From Desulfobacteraceae bacterium (GTDB lineage Bacteria; Desulfobacterota; DSM-4660; Desulfatiglandales; Desulfatiglandaceae), in the NCBI GenBank assembly GCA_030597505.1, contig JAUVRS010000052.1:1-11984 (forward strand): a DNA stretch of 11,984 nt, given 5' to 3'. Positions 1-6,986 of the stretch are shown here, one piece after another. How positions within the stretch are numbered: the first letter of the stretch is position 1; every line of letters begins with the position of its first letter. Made by a program: the position numbers and the translations under genes. The notes below the pieces were generated by a model. The model searched no databases, was not told where the DNA came from, and saw only the letters and a list, made by a program, of their open reading frames with translations.

Positions 1-1046
1 AGCCTTTCGATGATTGCGGCCGGTCGGAGGTCAAAATTATTTTTTACAATTTCGGTCAGTTCCATGTTGGAAACAACGCCGGTATCATAGCTACCCACCA
101 GAACGGAGACGGGTTCAGCCCGACCAAGGGAATAGGCCACCTGTATCTCACATTTTGCGGCGAGCCCAGCGGCCACAATATTTTTTGCAATGTAGCGGCA
201 CATGTATGAGGCGCTCCTATCCACCTTTGAGGGATCTTTTCCGGAAAATGCCCCGCCGCCGTGGTAACCGAACCCCCCGTAGGTGTCCATAATAATCTTC
301 CGGCCGGTAAGACCGCAGTCCCCCAAAGGCCCTCCTGTCACAAACCGGCCCGTGGTGTTTATGAAATACTGTGTGTCTTTATCCAGTTTCTCTTTTGGGA
401 TCACTTCCATGATCACCTTTTCGATTATTGACTCCCGGATCGTGTCGTAATCCACATCCGGGCCATGCTGCGCGGCTATTATCACCGTGTGAATCCTGGA
501 TGGCTTTCCGTCCACATATTCTACGGTTACCTGTGACTTTCCATCCGGTCTCATCCATGGGAGCAGGCCAGATTTTCTAACATCGGATAGTCTTTTTGTG
601 AGACCATGAGCAAGATATATGGGCATGGGCATCAGGGGCTCGGTGTCTTTACACGCATACCCGAACATCAACCCCTGATCGCCGGCTCCCTGCTCCTTAA
701 AAAGACCGTTTCCTTCATCAACGCCAACGGCGATATCCGCGGACTGTTTGTCTATGGTGGAGATGACGGCGCAGGTTTCCCAGTCGAAACCCATGGATGA
801 GTTGTGGTACCCGATGTCTTTGATGGTTTCCCTCACGACCCCCGGCAGATCCACATAGGCCTCGGTGGTGATTTCGCCCGCGATGATGGCCATGCCAGTG
901 GTAACCATTGTTTCACATGCCACACGGGATCTCGGGTCCTGGGCAAGTAGGTTGTCCAGGATGTTGTCGGATATCTGGTCAGCAACCTTGTCAGGGTGCC
1001 CTTCGGTAACCGACTCGGAGGTAAAGAGAAAATCTGATGTTTTCAT
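1..1046 (-). CDS. metK: S-adenosylmethionine synthetase (methionine adenosyltransferase), 3' end cut by window edge
   Basis: Makes S-adenosylmethionine from methionine and ATP in the cytoplasm, supplying methyl groups, including those used by RsmA encoded two genes upstream. I translated 348 codons from the ATG at 1046; the family is usually about 380-400 residues, so roughly 35-50 residues lie beyond base 1. Family marks are all present: GHPDK at residues 16-20 (ATP site), GAGDQGLMFGY at 120-130 (signature 1) and GGGAFSGKD at 263-271 (signature 2, P-loop-like). The start is supported by an AAAGGAG Shine-Dalgarno with GGAG at 1054-1057, seven bases before the ATG. It lies 42 bases downstream of the panC stop with no strong terminator between, so it is probably cotranscribed. 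No SAM riboswitch is recognisable in the short leader. Identification is firm. Confidence 0.97.
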   Translation of the reverse strand, partial: MKTSDFLFTSESVTEGHPDKVADQISDNILDNLLAQDPRSRVACETMVTTGMAIIAGEITTEAYVDLPGVVRETIKDIGYHNSSMGFDWETCAVISTIDKQSADIAVGVDEGNGLFKEQGAGDQGLMFGYACKDTEPLMPMPIYLAHGLTKRLSDVRKSGLLPWMRPDGKSQVTVEYVDGKPSRIHTVIIAAQHGPDVDYDTIRESIIEKVIMEVIPKEKLDKDTQYFINTTGRFVTGGPLGDCGLTGRKIIMDTYGGFGYHGGGAFSGKDPSKVDRSASYMCRYIAKNIVAAGLAAKCEIQVAYSLGRAEPVSVLVGSYDTGVVSNMELTEIVKNNFDLRPAAIIER

Positions 1047-1088
1047 AAAAGTGCTCCTTTCGATTTGAAATGTTTTAAAAAATCAAAC

Positions 1089-1961
1089 TCAGTTTTCAGA
1101 GATGATTTGATCGGGGTCTCTGTGGAGGACACAGTTGTCGATCAGTCTTGTTGTTCCGACCCTCACGGCCAGGGCCACGAGGGTTTCATCCGTGAGGGTT
1201 TGAATGTCTTCAAGTGTCACGGGGTCACAAAGGGTCACATAGTCGATCTCGGTATGAGGATGTCTGAGTATAAATGATTCAAGCGCCTTTTTGATAACCC
1301 TGGCATCCCTGTCACCATTCCTGAACATTTCATCGGCCAGATCAAGTGATTTTTTTAGCGAGCGTGCGGATATCCGTTCCTCTCGGCTTAGGAACTTGTT
1401 GCGCGAACTGGTGGCCAACCCGTCCGGGTCTCTGACAGTTGGAACACCGACAATCTGGATGTCCATATTGAGGTCAATGACCATCTGGCTGATAACCGTC
1501 AGCTGCTGAAAGTCCTTCTGTCCAAAAACGGCCATATGCGGTTTTGTGATATTGAACAACTTGGCGACAACTGTGGTGACCCCTTCAAAATGACCAGGTC
1601 TGGAAATGCCGCAGAGGTGACGGGTGATCCCTTTCACCCGGACGTTTGTCTGATACCCTTCCGGATACATTTCCTGAACGGAAGGATAAAAGATAAAATC
1701 CACGCCAACTTTTCGGGCCTTTTCAAGATCGCCTTTGGTGTCCCTGGGGTACCGGCCAAGGTCTTCGTTGGGAGCAAATTGGGAGGGGTTTATAAATATG
1801 CTTATGATCAGCTTATCGGAATGTTTTTTCCCCACCCGCATCAGCTCCAGGTGCCCCTCGTGCAAAAAACCCATGGTGGGAACCAGAGAAATGGTGTGGC
1901 CGGCCAGCCTCAGGGCTTCTGCCCTTTCCTGCATTTTGGCAGGAGATTCTATCACCTCCAT
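1089..1961 (-). CDS. panC: Pantothenate synthetase (pantoate--beta-alanine ligase)
   Basis: Condenses pantoate and beta-alanine with ATP to give pantothenate, the precursor of coenzyme A; cytoplasmic. From the ATG at 1961 the product is 290 residues, close to the usual 280 or so. Visible motifs are PTMGFLHEGHL at 28-38 (HxGH nucleotidyl-transferase signature), FGQKDFQQL at 146-154 and DGLATSSRNKFLS at 180-192. The open frame runs upstream to 2030, but those 23 extra residues have no family counterpart, and the ATG at 1961 aligns with the normal N-terminus. The Shine-Dalgarno is poor: the nearest GGAG lies about 20 bases upstream, so an in-frame GTG at 1979 is a weaker alternative. PanB and PanD are not in this window. 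It lies between rsmA (133-base gap) and metK (42-base gap) in the same direction. Confidence 0.95.
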   Translation of the reverse strand: MEVIESPAKMQERAEALRLAGHTISLVPTMGFLHEGHLELMRVGKKHSDKLIISIFINPSQFAPNEDLGRYPRDTKGDLEKARKVGVDFIFYPSVQEMYPEGYQTNVRVKGITRHLCGISRPGHFEGVTTVVAKLFNITKPHMAVFGQKDFQQLTVISQMVIDLNMDIQIVGVPTVRDPDGLATSSRNKFLSREERISARSLKKSLDLADEMFRNGDRDARVIKKALESFILRHPHTEIDYVTLCDPVTLEDIQTLTDETLVALAVRVGTTRLIDNCVLHRDPDQIISEN

Positions 1962-2005
1962 GGTTACGCCCGTAGTCACATCTCCAAAAGATGACTGTTT
2001 AACTA

Positions 2006-2046
2006 CCACAACCCCGGTCCCGCAAAACAAGATGGGCAGGGTTTGG
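2006..2046 (-). other. Imperfect stem-loop in the rsmA-panC gap
   Basis: On the minus strand CCA-AACCC-CCC can pair with GGG-GGGTT-TGG across a 12-base loop, with a small internal loop and one bulged G, about 45 bases upstream of the panC ATG. No U-run follows, so it is not an intrinsic terminator. The remaining bases of the 133-base gap (1962-2094) hold nothing I recognise. Confidence 0.2.
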
Positions 2047-2094
2047 ATACTGCAAAATGATATGGCTTATATTGCGGCAAATCTTTAATAAATA

Positions 2095-2934
2095 TCAACT
2101 GCGCGGCCTTTTGTCAATTTTTGTGGCTTTGGAAAGAAACAGAAACTCATCCATGGTCAGGGTTTCGGCACGTCTTTTGGGGTCAATCCCGCATTCTCTC
2201 ATTGCCGCCGAGAGGATCTCCCTGCGCCATGGAGGGAATGCACCCTTGAAAGAATTCAGTAAGGTCTTTCGGCGATGGAGAAAGCCTCCTCTTACTACCC
2301 TTTTAAAATTTTCCAGGTCAACATCCTGACGGTCGGGGTAGGGTCTCTCGAAGTTAAGCTCTATCACCATGGAGTCAACCTTTGGCCTCGGGGAAAAGGC
2401 CTCTTTAGGCACCTCAAACAGCGGAGTTGCCTTTGCGTGATATCCTACAAGCAGGGTAATGGCGCCGTATGTCTTTCCACCCGGAGAGGCGGTCAATCTG
2501 TCTGCGACTTCCAGCTGGAGCATAAGAACAGCCCTGGCAACCAACGTTCGATTCTCTGTCAGTTTGTAGAGAACGGGAGAGGTTATATTATAGGGCAGGT
2601 TCCCCAGGATATGGATTTTTTTTGAAGATCGTGAGCGGACCTTTCGAAAGTCAAATGACAGGATATCATGATTTATCAGGGTTACATTGTTTATTCCCGA
2701 TGAAGAGAGTCTCTTCTCAAGTAACCTTTTAAGGTATGGGTCCTTTTCGACGGCCACCACCTGCCCGACAGTTCGGGCAAGGGGCAGTGTCAGGGCACCA
2801 CGACCCGGCCCTATCTCCAATACCAGATCGGAGGCCCCAAATTTGGCTCCGGTGAGGATCTGTTCGATTATGGTGGAATCAAGAAGAAAATGCTGGCCAA
2901 GACTTTTCTTGGGTCGAAAATTCCCCCCGGACAT
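2095..2934 (-). CDS. rsmA: 16S rRNA (adenine1518-N6/adenine1519-N6)-dimethyltransferase
   Basis: RsmA/KsgA uses SAM to dimethylate two adjacent adenines in the 3'-terminal hairpin of 16S rRNA, a late step and checkpoint in 30S assembly. The 279-residue product has normal length. Seen in order: KKSLGQHFL near residues 9-17 (family N-terminus), SAM motif I EIGPGRGALT at 40-49, an acidic EKDP at about 63-66, catalytic motif IV NLPYNI at 112-117, and FSPRPKVDS at 180-188. The C-terminal helical part ends with a basic tail. The ATG at 2934 has a good Shine-Dalgarno (GGAG at 2943-2946, eight-base spacing), so the start is secure. It begins 15 bases after the DUF2062 stop. It consumes the SAM that MetK, encoded further down the same strand, produces. 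Confidence 0.97.
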   Translation of the reverse strand: MSGGNFRPKKSLGQHFLLDSTIIEQILTGAKFGASDLVLEIGPGRGALTLPLARTVGQVVAVEKDPYLKRLLEKRLSSSGINNVTLINHDILSFDFRKVRSRSSKKIHILGNLPYNITSPVLYKLTENRTLVARAVLMLQLEVADRLTASPGGKTYGAITLLVGYHAKATPLFEVPKEAFSPRPKVDSMVIELNFERPYPDRQDVDLENFKRVVRGGFLHRRKTLLNSFKGAFPPWRREILSAAMRECGIDPKRRAETLTMDEFLFLSKATKIDKRPRS

Positions 2935-2949
2935 TATTATTGCTCCTGA

Positions 2950-3468
2950 TTATTGTTCCTGGAGGTGTCGATTTCGATTTCCTTTCTTGGTTCGACGCCA
3001 CACCCTTATGCGTTTGAATATATACAAGAACAGGAAATAAGAAGGGGGCGCCACAACCAAACCCATAATCAAACCTCCTAAGAGAAAGGTTGAGATGAAG
3101 ATCCCGCCTGCCCCTAAGATTTCCCTCAAGATCACCATGGATTCTTCACCGGACTGGATGGCGGTCATAACGGATGAAAAAACAGCATTCTGCTCGGGGA
3201 GGCCCAGTATGTGAGCGCCCAGTTTGTAACTGTAATAATATAGAAAATACCAGTTAAAAGGATTGGAGACCCACGTGCCGATGGCAGCCGTGATCTTGCT
3301 TCCTCTGAATAATATTGCCAGGGCCACGCCCAAGGCCGTTTGAAAGGGCAATATGGGCATCATTCCAGAGAATATCCCCAATGCCATCCCAAGGGCCAGT
3401 TCTCCGGGTTCGCCTCTCAAGCGGATAAATCTGAGATAGTAATATTTGAGCTGTCTTTGAAATTTCAA
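2950..3468 (-). CDS. DUF2062 family integral membrane protein, function unknown
   Basis: A 172-residue protein with the DUF2062 pattern: a basic N-terminus (YYYLRFIRLRG), then a glycine-rich hydrophobic segment with a conserved-type MPILPFQT block at about 37-44, an SNPFNWYF block at 68-75, and a second hydrophobic pair at roughly 118-150. The C-terminus is strongly basic (KRIRVWRRTKKGNRNRH), as expected for a cytoplasmic tail. I see about three to four membrane segments and no signal peptide. The biochemical role of the family is not established, and I assign none. The start appears to be TTG at 3468, 19 bases after the tsaD stop; I see no ATG before residue 28, which is too late for the family, and no clear Shine-Dalgarno, so the start is less certain than the gene. 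It sits between tsaD and rsmA in the same direction. Confidence 0.85.
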   Translation of the reverse strand: MKFQRQLKYYYLRFIRLRGEPGELALGMALGIFSGMMPILPFQTALGVALAILFRGSKITAAIGTWVSNPFNWYFLYYYSYKLGAHILGLPEQNAVFSSVMTAIQSGEESMVILREILGAGGIFISTFLLGGLIMGLVVAPPSYFLFLYIFKRIRVWRRTKKGNRNRHLQEQ

Positions 3469-3487
3469 GGTCGTTTTTTTGAATAAT

Positions 3488-4513
3488 TTACATGGGCTTC
3501 AGGTCTTTAATAGGAAACTTGGATCTTACATCAACAGACAAATCAGCCTTTTCACCGGATGAGACCCTGTGATAGCCTGCTGCCGCTATCATGGCCCCGT
3601 TATCCGTGCAATATTCCGGCCGGGGGTAGTACAACGCAAAACCCTTCTCGGATGCGGCCTCCTGCAATCGCATACGGAGCCGTTTATTACAGGCCACACC
3701 ACCCGCTATCACGATAGATTTTGCTCCGGATTTTGCTCCGGCCTTCAAGGCTTTCCGGACCAGCACATCGATAACAGCTTCCTGGAAGGAAGCCGCAATG
3801 TCGGGGAGCGTTATATCACCCGCTTCCACCTGCTTATCGTGCCATTTCTTTATATAGAGCGACACGGCGGTTTTTAGACCGCTGAAACTAAAATCGAGTG
3901 ATTCGCCGGAGAGGTATGCCCGTGGGAACTTGACCCTGTCTTTGAGACCATCATGGGAAGCGTTCTCAATTGGAACCCCCCCCGGATACCCGAGTCCAAG
4001 GATCTTCGAAACCTTGTCAAAGGCCTCTCCGGCAGCATCATCAAGGGTCTGCCCCATCTGAATGTACCTGCCGTAGCCTTTTACATGATACAGGGACGTG
4101 TGGCCGCCTGAAACGGTCAGGGCCACAAAGGGAAACGGGGGTGTATCCTCAAGGAAAATGGAGAGGATATGACCTTCCAAGTGATTAACCGCCACCATTG
4201 GAATGTCATGAACATAGGCGAGTCCCTTGGCATAATAAAGCCCCACCAGCAGGGAACCCACAAGCCCTGGTCCCACGGTTACAGCGATACCGTCCAGGTC
4301 GGCCATACGGACCTTGGCCCGGGAAAGCGCCTCCTGGACCACAGGCATGATATTCCTGAGGTGTTCCCTGGAGGCAAGTTCAGGCACGACGCCCCCGTGG
4401 GGATGATGAACCCTGACCTGAGATTGTACGACATTTGAAAGCACATGACGCCCACCCTCTACCACTCCGGCCGAGGTGTCGTCACAGGACGTATCTATTC
4501 CCAAAATAATCAT
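3488..4513 (-). CDS. tsaD: tRNA N6-adenosine threonylcarbamoyltransferase TsaD
   Basis: Transfers the threonylcarbamoyl group from TC-AMP to A37 of ANN-decoding tRNAs (t6A), acting with TsaB and TsaE; TsaE is encoded at 6504-6986 here. From the ATG at 4513 the product is 341 residues, normal for the family. Visible are GIDTSCDDTSAG at 5-16, the metal-binding HLEGH at 111-115 (His111, His115), SGGHT at 135-139, DDAAGEAFDK at 158-167, GGVACNKRLR at 271-280 and the metal ligand region TDNGAM at 303-308. The frame is open upstream to 4600, but the extra 29 residues have no family counterpart. The Shine-Dalgarno is weak (GAGA). A 12-bp tandem duplication at 3718-3741 adds an in-frame repeat (GAKSGAKS, residues 259-266) before the GGV block. 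A 214-base leader with repeats precedes the gene. Confidence 0.97.
   Translation of the reverse strand: MIILGIDTSCDDTSAGVVEGGRHVLSNVVQSQVRVHHPHGGVVPELASREHLRNIMPVVQEALSRAKVRMADLDGIAVTVGPGLVGSLLVGLYYAKGLAYVHDIPMVAVNHLEGHILSIFLEDTPPFPFVALTVSGGHTSLYHVKGYGRYIQMGQTLDDAAGEAFDKVSKILGLGYPGGVPIENASHDGLKDRVKFPRAYLSGESLDFSFSGLKTAVSLYIKKWHDKQVEAGDITLPDIAASFQEAVIDVLVRKALKAGAKSGAKSIVIAGGVACNKRLRMRLQEAASEKGFALYYPRPEYCTDNGAMIAAAGYHRVSSGEKADLSVDVRSKFPIKDLKPM
3718..3741. repeat. 12-bp perfect tandem duplication inside tsaD
   Basis: ATTTTGCTCCGG is repeated exactly at 3718-3729 and 3730-3741. It is in frame with tsaD and encodes the duplicated GAKSGAKS stretch (residues 259-266) in the linker before the conserved GGVACNKRLR block, so the gene stays intact. 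Confidence 0.8.
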
Positions 4514-4526
4514 CTGAATAACTGTC

Positions 4527-4596
4527 TCACGGGTGTATGAACACTTTTTTTCGTCCAAAACCCAAAATTGCCCATCGGGTTTCCGGTTACCCGTGA
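4527..4596 (-). promoter_or_regulatory. Competing inverted repeats in the tsaD leader
   Basis: On the minus strand, segment A TCACGGGT (4589-4596) is the exact complement of segment C ACCCGTGA (4527-4534), an 8-bp stem ending 13 bases before the tsaD ATG. Segment A can instead pair over 5 bp with ACCCG at 4576-4580. The two pairings exclude each other, as in attenuators or translational switches. No ligand-binding riboswitch family is recognised. The repeats are seen directly; a regulatory role is inference. Confidence 0.3.
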
Positions 4597-4726
4597 ACAC
4601 TTATCTTCATATTTTTGAGAAATCGATCCGGATCGGAACATGGAAGTCCAATGCGGTTACGTTTCCCCATCATCGGTTTCTTGGCGAGGGAAATTGATAG
4701 AAGACATGTCCTGTTTTCTTGAACAC
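4538..4726. repeat. Three copies of TGAACAC in the lysC-side gap before tsaD
   Basis: The heptamer TGAACAC occurs at 4538-4544, 4594-4600 and 4720-4726. The first two extend to the nonamer TGAACACTT. All copies are in the same orientation (GTGTTCA on the coding strand), spaced 56 and 126 bases apart. The rest of the 214-base gap (4514-4727) has no convincing gene, terminator or sigma-70 promoter that I can defend. Confidence 0.35.
4624..4635. repeat. Perfect 12-bp palindrome CGATCCGGATCG
   Basis: A fully self-complementary 12-mer without spacer lies 110 bases upstream of the tsaD ATG, in the largest intergenic gap of the window. Its position would suit a dimeric regulator's operator, but no matching promoter was identified, so this is only a candidate site. 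Confidence 0.35.
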
Positions 4727-4727
4727 C

Positions 4728-5285
4728 CTATAGCGCAAGATAGGGTCTTATCTTATCATACATGACGGGGCCGATTCCTTTAACGGACCGGAGATCCTCA
4801 AGCCTCTTAAAGCCCCCCTTTTTGGCCCTCTCAAAAACAATGTTTCCTGCGGTTTTGGGCCCGATCCCGGGGACGGCCGTCAACCCTTCCATGGTTTCAC
4901 GGTTAAGCCATATGGGTAAAGCAAGTGTGATTTTATGAAAAGGTGACATTTCAGATTCAATGATCTTGGTCTTTTCTCCCTTCCTCATTACTTCAATTCT
5001 TCTGCCGGAGGATAGTAAAATGTCTTTCAGCATCACCGGTTTTCTTGCCCTCAGGTTTGGCCCTCCGGCGTTGGTTACCAGTTCCATAAGATGAGGGGGG
5101 TGATGATATCCATAGATCCCCGGGTTTTTTATATCTCCTGAAACTTGTATAAGTATCTCCTTGTAAGCAGCAGTCCGGTCGGGCTCCGCCGGGCTGAACC
5201 CGCCTTTCAGTAGGTTTATAGCCAGAACAAGGAGCAGCATGAGCAGGCCCCCCGTTGTGATGTCATTGCCCCGGTTCTTCCTCAT
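4728..5285 (-). CDS. Membrane-anchored SLBB and helix-hairpin-helix (ComEA-like) protein
   Basis: A 185-residue protein from the ATG at 5285. Residues 1-9 are basic and polar, followed by one hydrophobic helix at about 10-27 (signal anchor). Then comes a SLBB/ComEA-N-like region at about 44-100 (ILIQVSGDIKNPGIY, MELVTNAGG), a linker, and a C-terminal pair of helix-hairpin-helix motifs: LTAVPGIGPKTAGNIV at 135-150 and LRSVKGIGPVMYDKI at 165-179. This is the architecture of ComEA, the membrane-tethered DNA receptor for uptake, but no ComEC or ComF is present, so a competence role is only inferred. The open frame extends to a TTG at 5324; I prefer the ATG, which overlaps lysC by 23 bases and implies coupled translation. 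The Shine-Dalgarno is weak (GGG, seven bases upstream). A generic DNA-binding envelope protein is the alternative. Confidence 0.82.
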   Translation of the reverse strand: MRKNRGNDITTGGLLMLLLVLAINLLKGGFSPAEPDRTAAYKEILIQVSGDIKNPGIYGYHHPPHLMELVTNAGGPNLRARKPVMLKDILLSSGRRIEVMRKGEKTKIIESEMSPFHKITLALPIWLNRETMEGLTAVPGIGPKTAGNIVFERAKKGGFKRLEDLRSVKGIGPVMYDKIRPYLAL

Positions 5286-6495
5286 GATCCAACCCAAAGG
5301 TCGTATGAAGTGTACGCACCGCAAGTTCCGTATATTTTTCCTCTATTATGCATGATATTTTTATTTCAGATGTACTTATCATCATAATATTTATGTTTTC
5401 CCCGGCCAAAGCCGCAAACATTTCCCTGGCAACGCCTGCGTGGCTTCTCATCCCAACCCCTATGATGGAGACCTTGGCAATGTCCTCATCGCCAAGGACC
5501 CTTTCTGCTCCGATTCCTTTTGCCACATCCCCTACAAGTTTCATTGTCTTGTAAAAATCGGGTTTAGGGACGGTGAATGTCAGGTCAGTCAGTCCCTCTT
5601 CGCTGGTATTCTGAACAATCATGTCTACCACAACGCCCGATTTAAAGATGGGGTCAAATATCTGATAAGCAATCCCTGGCCGATCCGGCACCTTTCGGAT
5701 GGTGATCCTTGCCTCGCTTTTGTTAAAAGCCACCCCTGAAACCAATACCTTTTCCATATCTTTTGTTTCCCCGGTCACCATGGTACCCCTTTCATTGGTA
5801 AAGGTTGATCTTACATGGATCGGCGCTTCAAACTTTTTTGCGAATTCGACGGAACGGATCTCCAGGACCTTGGCCCCCAAACTGGCCATTTCAATCATTT
5901 CATCATATGAGAGGGTATCCATCTTCCTGGCCTTCGGACAGACGTTTGGGTCGGTGGTGTATATACCGTCCACATCGGTATAAATTTCACACACGTCAGC
6001 TTCCAGGGCTGCAGCCAGGGCAACTGCGGTTGTATCAGACCCCCCCCTTCCCAGGGTGGTGATGTCTCCATGATCGTCAAGGCCCTGAAATCCGGCCACA
6101 GCCACGATCCTGTTTTGATCCAGCTCTTTTTTTATACGGTCAGTTTTTATTTTGTGAATCCGGGCTTTTCCATATAAATGGTCTGTATGGATGGCCGCCT
6201 GGAAACCCAGCAGGGATCGGGCATCAGACCCCATGGATTTTACGGTCATGGCAAACAGGGCCACACTGGCCTGTTCCCCGGTTGACAGCAGGACATCGAG
6301 TTCCCTGGGGTCCGGATCGGGTCCAATTTCCCCTGCGAGTCTGATCAGTGCATCGGTCTGCCCCGCCATGGCCGAGAGAACAACTACCATTTGATTTCCC
6401 TTCCGGTGTTTCTCGATGACCCGGTTCGCAACCGATCGTATCTTTCCAATGTCGCCGACAGAAGTGCCACCGTATTTTTGGACAATTAATGCCAT
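5263..6495 (-). CDS. lysC: Aspartate kinase, monofunctional, with C-terminal tandem ACT domains
   Basis: Phosphorylates aspartate in the first step toward lysine, threonine and methionine (and diaminopimelate); cytoplasmic. The 410-residue product has the usual length of the monofunctional lysine- or threonine-regulated class. Seen in order: KYGGTSV at residues 7-13, STGEQ at 71-75, GRGGSDTTAVALAAAL at 149-164, YTDVDGIYTTDP at 172-183, then two ACT-type regulatory regions from about 250 to 400 (ITIRKVPDRPGIAYQIF; VSIIGVGMRSHAGVA). The ATG at 6495 is preceded by GAGGG with five-base spacing. That Shine-Dalgarno overlaps the tsaE stop codon, pointing to coupling. The TTG at 6507 that extends the frame is rejected. 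An internal ATG at 5781 (Met239) with AAAGGGG upstream may start a separate beta-type subunit (see findings). There is no homoserine dehydrogenase fusion. Confidence 0.97.
   Translation of the reverse strand: MALIVQKYGGTSVGDIGKIRSVANRVIEKHRKGNQMVVVLSAMAGQTDALIRLAGEIGPDPDPRELDVLLSTGEQASVALFAMTVKSMGSDARSLLGFQAAIHTDHLYGKARIHKIKTDRIKKELDQNRIVAVAGFQGLDDHGDITTLGRGGSDTTAVALAAALEADVCEIYTDVDGIYTTDPNVCPKARKMDTLSYDEMIEMASLGAKVLEIRSVEFAKKFEAPIHVRSTFTNERGTMVTGETKDMEKVLVSGVAFNKSEARITIRKVPDRPGIAYQIFDPIFKSGVVVDMIVQNTSEEGLTDLTFTVPKPDFYKTMKLVGDVAKGIGAERVLGDEDIAKVSIIGVGMRSHAGVAREMFAALAGENINIMMISTSEIKISCIIEEKYTELAVRTLHTTFGLDHEEEPGQ
5782..5792 (-). promoter_or_regulatory. Possible internal ribosome binding site in lysC (beta-subunit start)
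   Basis: Minus-strand AAAGGGG (5786-5792) stands four bases before an in-frame ATG (5779-5781) coding Met239 of LysC. Starting there would give a 172-residue product holding only the two ACT regions. Some bacterial lysC genes (Bacillus subtilis, Corynebacterium glutamicum) are known to make such a subunit from an internal start at about residue 250. Whether this site is used here is inference. Confidence 0.3.
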
Positions 6496-6503
6496 ACCTG
6501 CCC

Positions 6504-6986
6504 TCAACTGAATTGAGATTCAAAGCGCTTTAGAATTTCAATGGCTCTTGGATGATCTCCCGAAAAGGTTAGCGTGCGAGTTTTATCATCCACAATTTCA
6601 AATTTTATCTCTAACCGCCATTCCGGCAGGATACTGGGCCAACGATCGGCCCACTCCATAACCACAACACCGTTTCCATAGAAATATTCCTCAAGACCCG
6701 CGGAAAGAAAATCAGAGGCCCCTTCCAGTCTATAAACGTCCATGTGAAGAAGGGGGCATCTGCCTGAATATTCATTGACAAGGGAAAAAGAGGGGCTGGT
6801 GACAACCGTCTCCTCACCCACCTCAAGACCGACCGCAATCCCCTTTGTAAACCATGTCTTTCCGCTTCCCAGCTCCCCACCCAAGGCAATCACATCCCCG
6901 TCCTTCAGGAGGGACCCCAGTTTTCGGCCCAAATTGATCGTTTCTTGCCCGGAGGAAGTCTGGAATCTGAGATATTTCCTTTTCAA
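6504..6986 (-). CDS. tsaE: tRNA threonylcarbamoyladenosine biosynthesis ATPase TsaE
   Basis: The ATPase partner of TsaB-TsaD in t6A37 tRNA modification, needed to recycle the transferase complex; cytoplasmic. The 160-residue product is normal for the family. Seen: Walker A GELGSGKT at 37-44, the switch-like TSPSF at 63-67, HMDVYRL at 81-87 and EWADR at 111-115. The start is the non-standard TTG at 6986: an in-frame TGA at 7005-7007 lies seven codons upstream and I see no ATG in frame before residue 1, while homologues begin at about this distance from the Walker A. No strong Shine-Dalgarno is visible. The stop TGA (6504-6506) overlaps the lysC Shine-Dalgarno. Upstream is a 70-base gap to acpS; many Desulfobacterota carry an NAD(P)H-hydrate repair gene in that position, absent here. 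Confidence 0.95.
   Translation of the reverse strand: MKRKYLRFQTSSGQETINLGRKLGSLLKDGDVIALGGELGSGKTWFTKGIAVGLEVGEETVVTSPSFSLVNEYSGRCPLLHMDVYRLEGASDFLSAGLEEYFYGNGVVVMEWADRWPSILPEWRLEIKFEIVDDKTRTLTFSGDHPRAIEILKRFESQFS

Noticed and set aside
1060..1090. AAAC-TGA-GTTT hairpin and T6 after panC as a terminator
   Set aside because: A four-pair stem with no real GC content; metK with a good Shine-Dalgarno follows 42 bases later, so cotranscription is likelier.
1962..2030. N-terminal extension of PanC from the upstream ATG at 2030
   Set aside because: The 23 extra residues do not resemble the family N-terminus, while the ATG at 1961 places the HxGH motif at the usual distance.
1536..2088. Plus-strand frames of 152 and 117 residues opposite panC
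   Set aside because: They mirror conserved panC codons; no family signature or start signal of their own.
4514..4600. N-terminal extension of TsaD from the upstream start at 4600
   Set aside because: TsaD proteins begin just before the GIDTSCDDTS block; the extra 29 residues are low in similarity to anything and lie in the repeat-bearing leader.
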